Assembly: GCA_017994425.1 (NCBI GenBank)
Contig: JAGOKS010000011.1
Coordinates: 1 to 39,009, forward strand
Origin: Bacteroidales bacterium
GTDB lineage: Bacteria; Bacteroidota; Bacteroidia; Bacteroidales; WCHB1-69
Direction of reading: 5' to 3'
Length of the DNA: 39,009 nucleotides
Below, one piece after another: positions 26,085-35,021 of this stretch. A program made the position numbers and the translations under genes. Position 1 is the stretch's first letter. Every line of letters starts with the position of its first letter. The notes beneath the pieces were generated by a model, which made no database searches, was not told the DNA's origin, and saw nothing but the letters and a program-made list of their open reading frames with translations.

Positions 26085-27388
26085 TATTCAACATTATAGA
26101 GGTTAATGTAGTCAGTAATAAGTTTAAATAAACCGGAGTATCCTCCTAAGGTCATATTTTCGAGTCTATCGGAAGTATGATGATATCGTCCTGAATTTCC
26201 CATGGCATAAATAAAAAACGCCATGGCTCCCTCCTTGTAAAAAGGATAATGATCACTATTGTTAGTAGCTTCCCTGTCGACAACTTTTTGAAGATACGAA
26301 TTCTTATTATTTAAACCTTCTATTTTTTTAAATTCTTCAGGAAAAGCTTTACCGCAAACAAGGGTAATCCCATTTTCCCCCGTACCTACCATATCAAAAT
26401 TGATAACAGTTTTTATATTAGATATCGGAAAAAAACTATTTTCCACATAATATGTTGAGCCTAATAAGCCTATTTCTTCAGCACTTACAGCAAGAAATGC
26501 AATGGAATAATCGGGTTGGTTTTCCGGTTTACTGTAATGACGTGCTAAATCCACGATAAAAGCAGTACCGCTCGCATTATCATTGGCCCCGTATAAGATA
26601 TAATCTTTCCCAAAATGCCCTAAGTGATCATAGTGAGCCACAAAGACAAAAAAAGAATCAGGATAGGTTTTTCCTTTCACATATGCACATACATTCTGTG
26701 TTTGATAATTTTCTATATAACGGCTGTCCACATTAACAGATATACTTTTTGGCTTTTTGGGAAGACATTCTTTTGTAATATTAATGGTTACGTGATTAGT
26801 CATTTTTTGCCCTAAAGCCAAACGCCAACTTAATAAATTATTGCTTACCAATATGTACCCACGAACACCCAGCGTATTTAAAAATGTCGTTTCGATGACT
26901 TTATTGTATATTTTTAATTGCATGGAATCTTTGGTATCTAACATGCTTATATCAATATATACAAAAGTGTTATTATCAGCAGGAAAAGCTTTGAGTTTGT
27001 TATTGAAAATGTCTTCAGCTTTTATGGGTTTAACTTTAAAAGAACCATGCAATGAAGAAGAATAAGCCATAATTTGGAAATTTTCAAAAAGTTCAGGCTT
27101 TGAAAATTCCTTTCCAAAAGAGACGATTGCATCGCCTTCAAATACATTCATGTTTATTTTATAAGGCTGATAATAATCAGGTGTCCATTTTTCAAGATTG
27201 AATTTTTTAAACTTTTCCGCAATATAATCAGCAGCAATACTATCACCTTTAAAAGCATAACCACGTCCATGAAATTCCGGAGAAGCTAAGTTCGCAATGG
27301 TTTCACGAAAAAACAAACTATCTTGTGCATTAAGCTGAATATTCACAAAAAAAATCGAAAAGAAGGCAAAAATTAAGGAATATCTCAT
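26084..27388 (-). CDS. M28-family zinc aminopeptidase, exported
   Basis: 434 residues. A signal peptide ends near LNAQ22. The M28 dinuclear zinc site is complete: H252 (AHYDHLG), bridging D270 (GANDNASG), catalytic E304 with E305 (SAEE), D332 (NFDMVG) and H403/H404 (RYHHTSD). The residues around 80-240 form the usual insert before the catalytic domain. It is probably a periplasmic or outer-membrane aminopeptidase trimming peptides. It overlaps the MetS-like micro-gene upstream by one base (TAATG) and rsmI downstream in the same way, so the three are coupled. A role in peptide scavenging beside an amino-acid transporter is plausible inference. Confidence 0.93.
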   Translation of the reverse strand: MRYSLIFAFFSIFFVNIQLNAQDSLFFRETIANLASPEFHGRGYAFKGDSIAADYIAEKFKKFNLEKWTPDYYQPYKINMNVFEGDAIVSFGKEFSKPELFENFQIMAYSSSLHGSFKVKPIKAEDIFNNKLKAFPADNNTFVYIDISMLDTKDSMQLKIYNKVIETTFLNTLGVRGYILVSNNLLSWRLALGQKMTNHVTINITKECLPKKPKSISVNVDSRYIENYQTQNVCAYVKGKTYPDSFFVFVAHYDHLGHFGKDYILYGANDNASGTAFIVDLARHYSKPENQPDYSIAFLAVSAEEIGLLGSTYYVENSFFPISNIKTVINFDMVGTGENGITLVCGKAFPEEFKKIEGLNNKNSYLQKVVDREATNNSDHYPFYKEGAMAFFIYAMGNSGRYHHTSDRLENMTLGGYSGLFKLITDYINLYNVE

Positions 27389-27492
27389 TATTGTTTTTTT
27401 GATGGTTTTAACATTTTGATAAAAAAATATATTGTAATTACTGTTACCGTTATCTGTACGGAAAGCATAATAATTAAGGCGGAGTTATTCAT
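27388..27492 (-). CDS. MetS-like small subunit of the NSS transporter (34 aa)
   Basis: 34 residues, below the usual gene-calling cut-off. The ATG at 27492 starts 31 bases after the NSS transporter stop. The stop TAA (27390-27388) shares its A with the ATG of the M28 peptidase. The product MNNSALIIMLSVQITVTVIT... is a single hydrophobic helix (about 5-25) followed by a basic tail (IKMLKPSKKQ). This matches the MetS-type subunit known from the MetPS methionine/alanine uptake system of Corynebacterium, where the small helix partners the NSS-family permease. Position, size and topology all fit; sequence similarity could not be tested. It is very unlikely to be chance given the tight coupling. Confidence 0.8.
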   Translation of the reverse strand: MNNSALIIMLSVQITVTVITIYFFIKMLKPSKKQ

Positions 27493-27523
27493 ATTTGAAA
27501 TATTTTAATTTTACAAAAGTATA

Positions 27524-29389
27524 TTATTTAATAGATGACTCCTTATCGAACGTTTCAATTTGATTAAAAAAGTCTTTGGAAGAATTGTAATTCTTTTTTA
27601 TATTAACATAACCTATTCTGATAAGGATACCTAAAAATATCAATAGTGATAGGAGAGCTATTCGCGACAAGTCAATATAAAAAACTTTGTTTATGACAGT
27701 TCCGGAATAGAGTTTGTCGCCAATAGAAACCATATCGTTAAGGTACACCATCAGTTGATGTTTTGCTTTGTATTCATACGCTTTTGATAAATTATCAGCT
27801 GAAATTCGAATATAATTTCTGTTATTATATGTATAAATAGAATCGACAATGCCTTGATTTTCTGAATAGAAATAATCGCAAATCCATTCATTATTGGGAC
27901 CTATTCCCTGATGTCGCAATTCGCCTATGATGCTGGCATTATCTAATTCCCATCCTTTAAAACTCAAAAGCGACCAATCATCATTTTTAGGTTTTAATAA
28001 TGACGCTAAAAATATTATTATCAGGAGAGTTGGCGTTACAAATTTCAATATAAACTTAAAAAAAACAGGGATTTTCATATCCGCCCCCATGTGTATTAAT
28101 TTCCATCCTTTAGGTATACCGAGAAACCAAGAAAATAGTATCATTTCAAGCATAGCAAAAACAACTAAAGAAACCGTACCTGCCCAATAGTCATACTGAT
28201 CGAAAACACCTTGAGAGAAAAATAAAACGGTAGGTAATCCAAATAGCAAAATAATAAATCCGAATGCCAATGATGATTTTTTTCGTTCCCAGCCGAAAGC
28301 ATCTTTAAGGAAAGCTACAATAGGTGAACCCATAGCCAACGAAGAGGTTATTCCTGAGAAAAACAGCAATCCAAAAAAAGCAACTCCTGCTAAAACACCC
28401 ATCACCGCTCCCCATTGATTAAAAAGGAAAGGTAACGATCGAAATCCTAATCCAAAACCTCCAAAACTAGCCAATTCTACTACTTTATCAATGCCAAAAT
28501 AACCTATTGAGATAGGAATAATAATTGCACTTCCGATAACAATTTCACAAAATTCGTTCGTGAAACCGGTTGTTAACGAATTAACAACAATATCATCATT
28601 TTTCTTTAAATAAGATGCATAACACTGAATACAACCCATTCCCAACGAAAGAGTGAAGAATATTTGCCCGGCTGCTGCCAGCCAAACTTTCGGGTTTGCA
28701 AGCGAATCTAATTGTGGAGTCCATAAAAAATTTAATCCTACTAAACCATCGAAAACAGCACCATCTTTTCCTGCTTTTAAGGTAAAGGCTTTGATCGCAA
28801 GAAATATACCGAACAAAATAAGTAGAGGCATGCAAATTTTAGCTACTTTTTCAATACCTTTTTGCAAACCTCGACTTAATATCCATATATTCAAAACTAA
28901 ACATAAAATATAAAAGATAATTGCTTCAAAAGGAATACCTGTAGTAGAACTTTTTACATCTAGATAATTATCGAAAAAGTTTGAAACTCCTGTTTCCGAC
29001 ATACCTCTAAACGTTCCAATGATAGAATGATATACATACGACATTGTCCAACTTTCAATATAACAATAATAAGACGCTATGGCAATGTTGGAAAATATTC
29101 CGAGAGCACCTATATACTTCCAAATTTTACGTTTATCAATACTTTGAAGAATATATGGAGGTGAATTGAATCCATTAATACCCCCAAATTTTCCTGTTGA
29201 CCATTCGACGAACATTAAAGGAACCCCTAATAAAATAAAAGACAATAAATAAGGAAGAATAAAAGCACCTCCTCCATTTTGAACAGCTTGAATGGGGAAA
29301 CGTAAAAAATTTCCTAATCCGACCGCATTCCCTGCCATCGCTAAAACCAATCCCAAACGCGATCCCCAAGCTTCTTTAGGTTGATTCAT
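27524..29389 (-). CDS. NSS-family sodium-dependent transporter
   Basis: 621 residues from the ATG at 29389. It is a LeuT-fold sodium/solute symporter: the N-terminus reads AWGSRLGLVLAMAGNAVGLGNFLRFP (TM1 with the Na+/substrate GNAVGLGN motif), then about 12 membrane segments. Substrates are amino acids or derivatives; the MetS-like gene suggests methionine or alanine, by analogy only. A stretch of about 109 residues before the last membrane segment (KNDDWSLL...VINKVFYID) is a large extracytoplasmic loop. The longer start at 29422 is rejected because the -7 box 29427-29420 would overlap it and the family N-terminus begins at MNQPKEAWGS. First gene of the operon down to aroA. Confidence 0.93.
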   Translation of the reverse strand: MNQPKEAWGSRLGLVLAMAGNAVGLGNFLRFPIQAVQNGGGAFILPYLLSFILLGVPLMFVEWSTGKFGGINGFNSPPYILQSIDKRKIWKYIGALGIFSNIAIASYYCYIESWTMSYVYHSIIGTFRGMSETGVSNFFDNYLDVKSSTTGIPFEAIIFYILCLVLNIWILSRGLQKGIEKVAKICMPLLILFGIFLAIKAFTLKAGKDGAVFDGLVGLNFLWTPQLDSLANPKVWLAAAGQIFFTLSLGMGCIQCYASYLKKNDDIVVNSLTTGFTNEFCEIVIGSAIIIPISIGYFGIDKVVELASFGGFGLGFRSLPFLFNQWGAVMGVLAGVAFFGLLFFSGITSSLAMGSPIVAFLKDAFGWERKKSSLAFGFIILLFGLPTVLFFSQGVFDQYDYWAGTVSLVVFAMLEMILFSWFLGIPKGWKLIHMGADMKIPVFFKFILKFVTPTLLIIIFLASLLKPKNDDWSLLSFKGWELDNASIIGELRHQGIGPNNEWICDYFYSENQGIVDSIYTYNNRNYIRISADNLSKAYEYKAKHQLMVYLNDMVSIGDKLYSGTVINKVFYIDLSRIALLSLLIFLGILIRIGYVNIKKNYNSSKDFFNQIETFDKESSIK

Positions 29390-29419
29390 CTGATTATTGT
29401 TTATTAATTTTTTAAAATG

Positions 29420-29427
29420 CAAAGATA
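29420..29427 (-). promoter_or_regulatory. -7 promoter box for the NSS-metS-M28-rsmI-ligase-aroA operon
   Basis: Minus-strand TATCTTTG matches TAnnTTTG and ends 30 bases before the ATG at 29389. It lies just after the serine hydrolase stop, and it decides the start of the transporter. Confidence 0.6.
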
Positions 29428-29442
29428 CATAAAAAAATAGTT

Positions 29443-30582
29443 TTATAACTCATCCATGATACGTAGAATATCGCTGCTTCTCCAAATAAAACTATTATTG
29501 TAAACATTACTTAGAAAAACAATGAAAATATTATCTATAGGACGATAAATAAATAAGCTATGATTTCCGTTCCATAAACCACCATGATATATTAATTGAT
29601 TTTCATTTTTATCACAACTCAATCGAAATCCATAACCATAATTATTACATACAGATAATTCAGAATGATGAGGAGAAATAGCCAACGATAGAGTTTCTTT
29701 TTTAATGATAGTTTCCGAAAATAAAGCTTTATTAAAAACATACAAATCATGTACGGAGCTAAATATTCCTTTATCTCCAATTACTCCCGATAAATAATTT
29801 CTCTCATATACTCTTTTGTTGCTTTTATAACCATACATAATTGGTTGATTAGAGCTAAAGCGGTAAAGAAATGTCACTTTCATTTCCAAAGGATCAAAAA
29901 TTTTTTCTTGAAGAAATTGAGAAAAAGACACACCTGAAATTCTTTCAACAATAGAAGCTAGTAGTGCATAATTAGTATTACAATATTCAAATAGTTTGTC
30001 TGGCATATAATTACATTTAGGATTGCGAAATTTAAGCATGGAAAGCAAGCTATCGTTAGTTAATGGAAAAGAGGAATTTTTATGATATTTGTCAGCAAAT
30101 TTAAAATATTCAGGTAATCCGGAACGATGACATAATAACTGATGAACAGTGATGTTCGCATAGGGATATTCCGGCAAATAATCACGAACATCTTTATTTA
30201 ATGCTATTTTTCCTTCTTCATAAAGCATCAATATGGCAACAGCAGTAAACATTTTACTCACAGATGCTATTTCAAAAGAAGTGTTAATATGTAAAGGCGT
30301 TTTCTGTTGAAAACAAGCATATCCCGCTACATTTTCGTAAAAAACAACATTATTGCGCGCTATAAGAAATGTACCATTAAATTGTTTCTCCTTCACAATA
30401 TAATTAAATAAACTGTCTATTTGTTGTTGTTTATATATTAAATTCAAACTATCGAAATAAAGATTTTTTTCATTAACGCTTTTCAACTGTGATTGTGAAA
30501 AACAAAAAGAGCTATGCATTAAAACAAGAGTTATCGTGCATCGAAGAAGGTTATGCTGAATGTAAAACTTAGTACTCCTCAC
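29443..30582 (-). CDS. Serine hydrolase of the class C beta-lactamase/PBP4* family, exported
   Basis: 379 residues with a signal peptide (about 1-30, ending CFSQ). The catalytic motifs are complete: S107-VSK110 (nucleophile and base), Y200-C-N202, and HGG in LIYHGGLWNG (third motif, usually HxG or KTG). LLCHRSGLPEYF is typical of this family. Members act as D-aminopeptidases, esterases or DD-peptidases, or have no known substrate; nothing here tells them apart, and resistance should not be inferred. It is preceded by a 163-base gap with a possible distant -7 box. Confidence 0.9.
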   Translation of the reverse strand: MRSTKFYIQHNLLRCTITLVLMHSSFCFSQSQLKSVNEKNLYFDSLNLIYKQQQIDSLFNYIVKEKQFNGTFLIARNNVVFYENVAGYACFQQKTPLHINTSFEIASVSKMFTAVAILMLYEEGKIALNKDVRDYLPEYPYANITVHQLLCHRSGLPEYFKFADKYHKNSSFPLTNDSLLSMLKFRNPKCNYMPDKLFEYCNTNYALLASIVERISGVSFSQFLQEKIFDPLEMKVTFLYRFSSNQPIMYGYKSNKRVYERNYLSGVIGDKGIFSSVHDLYVFNKALFSETIIKKETLSLAISPHHSELSVCNNYGYGFRLSCDKNENQLIYHGGLWNGNHSLFIYRPIDNIFIVFLSNVYNNSFIWRSSDILRIMDEL

Positions 30583-30683
30583 TATATTTATATGTTAAAG
30601 AAAAAAATATATATCATATATCAAACGACAAAATACAAGACTTTTGTATGTTAAATATTAATTTGAAATAAAATGCAAAAAAA

Positions 30684-30691
30684 CAAATATA
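30684..30691 (-). promoter_or_regulatory. Possible -7 box for the serine hydrolase
   Basis: Minus-strand TATATTTG matches TAnnTTTG, but it lies about 100 bases before the ATG at 30582 in a very AT-rich gap, where chance matches are likely. Confidence 0.25.
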
Positions 30692-30711
30692 AAAATCAGT
30701 TATGCAATTTA

Positions 30712-30730
30712 TTAAATAATTATTATTTAA
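30712..30730 (-). terminator. AT-only palindrome after the activase gene
   Basis: TTAAATAAT (30712-30720), one base, then ATTATTTAA (30722-30730) form a perfect inverted repeat 16 bases past the activase stop. Without G/C pairs it would be a weak terminator; it may also be an unrelated AT feature. Confidence 0.2.
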
Positions 30731-30745
30731 ATTGTTAGTTTAATT

Positions 30746-33700
30746 TTATTCTCTTTTTTTTAACAAAGATTGCTTTGCATTTTCAACCATAAAATGAAGG
30801 CGATTAAAAATATTAGCTTCTGAAGTACCTCCATCGAAATCAAGGAATAAAAGATTCATTTGTGGATATATTTTTTTAAGTTTTTTTTCAATTCCTTTAG
30901 AGATAACCTGATTGGCAATACATCCGAAAGGTTGAAGACTTACGGCGTTATAGATTTTATTTTCTGCAAACCCGGCAAGTTCTGCAGGGATTAACCATCC
31001 TTCTCCAAAATTAGCTGAAAGATTAATAATTTTAGATGCCAATTTAGCATCATGAAAAATATCGGCAAAAGGTCGGTAATAACGAAACGATTTCCCTATC
31101 TTATCAAAACTTTTAGCAAAACCATACACAATATTATAGAGAGTATCGGTTACAAATAATGGATAACCTATTTCTTGAATATGATTGTATTTATTAATGT
31201 GATTGTTTACAAAACTATTTATAAAAAAATTATACATAGAAGGAGCTACTACTTCTACCCCTTCGCTTGACAACCATTCTAAAACATTTTTATGACTAAA
31301 AGAATTGTATTTTACATAAATTTCACCTACAACTCCGATAATGGGTATGTTATCTTTATGTTCAATCACAGAATCAAATTCATTAATTGCCTGTTTAAAT
31401 AGCTTTTTTAATCCTTTTGTGTTTCTTTTCACTATATAGGGGATTGCTAAATCAATATATTTTTTTCGTAATTCTTTTGCCACACCTTTAACTTTTTCTC
31501 TCACAACGGAAGCATAATATAGTTTTGAAATGCAATCTGTATACAAAAGAGCAAAGAGGGCTATTAAAATATTTCCTCTTAATTTTAATTTAAAACCCGG
31601 TTGTTCGTTCATCATATCCTTTCCAAAAGCTACAGAAATAACAGGAATATTATCATAACCGGCACTGATTAAAGCCGATTTAATAAGAGCGATATAATTT
31701 GATGCACGACATTGACCACCGGTTTGTGTTATACCAATCGCAATATCATCGGATTTATAGCTTCCGCTTTGCATTGCTTTAATAATGCTTCCAACAACAA
31801 GCGTAGCCGGATAACAGATATCATTGTTGGCATATTTCAAACCTATTTCGGCAGTGTCAGTATCAGCAGGAGGCAAGTTTATCAATTTATAGCCCATAAT
31901 TTGAAACAATGCCGGTAATAATTCGGAATAGGAATCTGCAAAATAAGGAGCTAATATAGTACGATTTTTTTCTTCTTTCGTAAAAGTAGGCAATGTTTTG
32001 AATGGGATAATTTTTCTTTCTCCTCCACTAAATTTCAAACTCTCAACCAATGATCGAATACGTAACCGTAAAGAGCCAATATTGTTAACATCATCAATTT
32101 TCAATATGGTCATTCCTTTCCCTCTTCGTTTCAATATATCGTTGATTTCATCAATAATAAAAGCATCCGGTCCACACCCAAAAGAAGTAAGTAAAACAAA
32201 ATGAATGTTTTCATCTGTAGTTGCCACATAATGTGCCGCTTTCAAAACACGATTAGGATAAGCCCACTGAGAAATACTATGTACTTCTTTAAACACTTCA
32301 TCGTCCCTATATAACGAAATGTTTTCAGTAATAACATCTATCCCCATATCAGCAATCGCATCGCCGATTTTATGTTGAATAAGAGGATCAATATGGTAAG
32401 GCCTGCCTGCAAGTAAAATGACCATGCGATTATTTTTCTTTGCATCTTCTACAATACGTTTGTTTTGAACAGCAAGTGTAAGTACATAGTCTTGCTGCAC
32501 TTTAAGGGCTTTTTCAAACGCTTTTTTAATAATCTTTTTATCTATACCGAGCGAAGTTAAATACTCTTTACAAGATTTATATAAAAGTTTTTCATTTTTA
32601 AAAGAAGCGGTAGGGGCATCTAGAGGAATACCGTAATTCATTTTTGCATCTATCGAACTTTTTATTACATCTGAATAACCGGCAACAATAGGGCAATTAT
32701 AACTATTATGAGCCTTTGATGTTTCCTTTGTGTCAAAAATGGTGTAAGGGTATAAAATTCTATCTACTTTTTTTTGGATAAGATCCATTATATGTCCGTG
32801 CATTAATTTGGCAGGAAAACAAATGTTATCAGCCATAATAGATTGTATCCCTTTTTCATACAATTTATTAGTTGAAGATTTAGACAAAACGGTTTTTAGA
32901 TTACATTCTGTTAAAAGCGTATGCCAAAAAGGATAGTGTTCATACATACTTAAAGCTCTAGGAATACCAATAATGAGACTTGGGTTCGTAGATAAAACCG
33001 TTTCCCTTTTAAATAATAATTTATACCTTTCTTGATGTTGATTCACGCCTTTTTGGAGAGATTCTGTTCTATTCGAATAGATTTTTTCACAATTATTTCC
33101 TGAATAATACGTGTTGCCATTCGAAAAAACGAATTTTTTAACGGTGCAACTATTTTCACAACCTGTACAAATTTCAATTTCTGATGTATAGCTTTGTAAT
33201 TCTAAAAGTTTATCTATATGAATAACTTTATCCGTTTCTTTAGAATTTGATTTTGCATAAAGAGCCGCACCATACGCACCCATCATTTCAGGTATATCCG
33301 AAAAAGCTACATCTGCACCGGTTAATAACTCAAGTGCTTTTCCAATGGATAAATTACGAAATGCACCTCCTTGAACAACGATATGGGAGCCAAGTTCTTT
33401 AATATCTTTTAATTTCAGTACCTTAAACAAACAATTTTTAACTACCGAATAAGAAAAACCGGCGGCTATATCTTCTATAGCTGCTCCTTCCCGCATGGCT
33501 TGTTTTACTTTTGAATTCATAAAAACTGTGCAACGAGTACCCAAATCGCAGGGATTTTTAGCATAACACGACATTTTAGCAAATTCTGCTACCGGATAAT
33601 TCAACATATTGGCATAACTTTCGATAAAAGATCCGCAACCGGAAGAACATGCTTCGTTGATTTCTAACCTTTTAATTACTCCATTGTCGATAAAGATGGC

Positions 33701-35008
33701 TTTCATATCTTGTCCGCCTATATCAAGGATGAAACTTACTTCCGGAAGTATTTTTTTTGCAGCTAGAAAATGTGCAATGGTTTCAATAATTCCTTTATGC
33801 AGATTGAAAGCCGTTTTAATAAGATTTTCACCATAACCTGTTGTGGCACTACCCAATATACGAATTTTTTTATGATGTATGTCGGCTTCTGTTTTCAATT
33901 TTTTCAATCCATGAAGGAAAGCATGATAACTATCTCCTTCATTTCTGCTATAATCTTTAAAGACAATTCGTTCCTTATTATCAATCAGTACTATTTTAGT
34001 GGTTGTAGAGCCCGAGTCAACACCGAGATAGCAATCAAGTGATTCGAGTTCATCCCAATCAATATGCTGTACGGAATGTTTATTTTTATCCTTTTTCCAA
34101 GCATTTAATTCTATTTCCGATGTAAATAAAGCCGGTAAACGTCCCTGCATATCATCTTCAAAAGGATTTTTTCTATTCGATTCTAATGCTTTTATTAAAG
34201 ACGATAATAATACCTTTTTGGATTTTTTATTAGACGTAATAGCACATCCCCATGCTGGAATTAAAGCTGCATTTTCAGGCAATATGATGTCATCGTCGGT
34301 AAGTTTTAATTGACGAAGAAAAGCATTTTTTAATTCAGGTAAAAAAGCAAAAGGACCTCCACAAAAAAATATTCTCGGTGTAATATCACTTCCTCTTGAT
34401 AACGATGCTATCACTTGAATCGCTATGGCATTAAAAACAGAAATTGCAATGTCATTTTTACTTACTTTTCTACTTATTAAATTTTGAATATCTGTTTTAG
34501 CAAACACACCGCAACGGGATGCTATCGGATAAATAGTAGTTGCTCCTAATACCAATTGATTTAATTCGAAGGTATCTATTCCGAGTAATGCTGCTGTTTG
34601 ATCTATAAAAGCACCTGTACCTCCCGCACAATTTCCATTCATACGTATATCCGGAGCTTTATTTTTCTCAAAGAAAATCATTTTTGAATCTTCCCCTCCG
34701 ATGTCGATAAAAGTATGTACATCATTAAATTTATGTTTTATCAATTCGGCAGAGGCTACAACTTCTTGAACAAAGGTAACGCCTAATTTATCGGCATAAC
34801 CCATTCCAACAGAGCCTGTCATTACTACATTCAGGTAACAATTTCCTATCGTATCAAACAATTTTTTATATGCTTCTTGACCTGCTAATCGTATATCTGT
34901 ATTATGACGACGATAATCGGAAAATAGGATATCTCCTTTTTCGTTGACAACAACTAATTTAAATGTGGTAGAACCAATGTCAATACCCGCTGAATAACTT
35001 GGTATCAT
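30746..35008 (-). CDS. Giant acyl-CoA dehydratase activase (BadF/HgdC family, duplicated)
   Basis: 1420 residues, the length of the long form of this family. Two activase (ASKHA ATPase) modules sit in tandem, about 1-280 (AGIDIGSTTFKLVV, CAGGTGAFIDQTA, RCGVFAK) and about 325-600 (LGVDSGSTTTKIVLI, CSSGCGSFIESYA, RCTVFMNSK). Each has the Cys residues that, in HgdC, bind the shared [4Fe-4S] cluster. A Cys-rich linker (CTGCENSC) follows, then an activase-related domain (CFPAKLMHGHI) and an HgdB-like dehydratase-related C-terminal part (CYPATLV, FGCGPDAFIIDEI, LDFDGGTSEANIF). Such proteins use ATP to drive electron transfer to 2-hydroxyacyl-CoA dehydratases; no dehydratase subunit genes are adjacent. 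The oxygen-sensitive cluster suggests anaerobic life. It starts 13 bases after the TolC-family stop. Confidence 0.92.
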   Translation of the reverse strand: MIPSYSAGIDIGSTTFKLVVVNEKGDILFSDYRRHNTDIRLAGQEAYKKLFDTIGNCYLNVVMTGSVGMGYADKLGVTFVQEVVASAELIKHKFNDVHTFIDIGGEDSKMIFFEKNKAPDIRMNGNCAGGTGAFIDQTAALLGIDTFELNQLVLGATTIYPIASRCGVFAKTDIQNLISRKVSKNDIAISVFNAIAIQVIASLSRGSDITPRIFFCGGPFAFLPELKNAFLRQLKLTDDDIILPENAALIPAWGCAITSNKKSKKVLLSSLIKALESNRKNPFEDDMQGRLPALFTSEIELNAWKKDKNKHSVQHIDWDELESLDCYLGVDSGSTTTKIVLIDNKERIVFKDYSRNEGDSYHAFLHGLKKLKTEADIHHKKIRILGSATTGYGENLIKTAFNLHKGIIETIAHFLAAKKILPEVSFILDIGGQDMKAIFIDNGVIKRLEINEACSSGCGSFIESYANMLNYPVAEFAKMSCYAKNPCDLGTRCTVFMNSKVKQAMREGAAIEDIAAGFSYSVVKNCLFKVLKLKDIKELGSHIVVQGGAFRNLSIGKALELLTGADVAFSDIPEMMGAYGAALYAKSNSKETDKVIHIDKLLELQSYTSEIEICTGCENSCTVKKFVFSNGNTYYSGNNCEKIYSNRTESLQKGVNQHQERYKLLFKRETVLSTNPSLIIGIPRALSMYEHYPFWHTLLTECNLKTVLSKSSTNKLYEKGIQSIMADNICFPAKLMHGHIMDLIQKKVDRILYPYTIFDTKETSKAHNSYNCPIVAGYSDVIKSSIDAKMNYGIPLDAPTASFKNEKLLYKSCKEYLTSLGIDKKIIKKAFEKALKVQQDYVLTLAVQNKRIVEDAKKNNRMVILLAGRPYHIDPLIQHKIGDAIADMGIDVITENISLYRDDEVFKEVHSISQWAYPNRVLKAAHYVATTDENIHFVLLTSFGCGPDAFIIDEINDILKRRGKGMTILKIDDVNNIGSLRLRIRSLVESLKFSGGERKIIPFKTLPTFTKEEKNRTILAPYFADSYSELLPALFQIMGYKLINLPPADTDTAEIGLKYANNDICYPATLVVGSIIKAMQSGSYKSDDIAIGITQTGGQCRASNYIALIKSALISAGYDNIPVISVAFGKDMMNEQPGFKLKLRGNILIALFALLYTDCISKLYYASVVREKVKGVAKELRKKYIDLAIPYIVKRNTKGLKKLFKQAINEFDSVIEHKDNIPIIGVVGEIYVKYNSFSHKNVLEWLSSEGVEVVAPSMYNFFINSFVNNHINKYNHIQEIGYPLFVTDTLYNIVYGFAKSFDKIGKSFRYYRPFADIFHDAKLASKIINLSANFGEGWLIPAELAGFAENKIYNAVSLQPFGCIANQVISKGIEKKLKKIYPQMNLLFLDFDGGTSEANIFNRLHFMVENAKQSLLKKRE

Positions 35009-35021
35009 ATTACAATATCTC

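Noticed and set aside
29443..30582. The serine hydrolase as an antibiotic resistance beta-lactamase
   Set aside because: The family is mostly esterases and D-aminopeptidases, and nothing in the sequence or context points to resistance.
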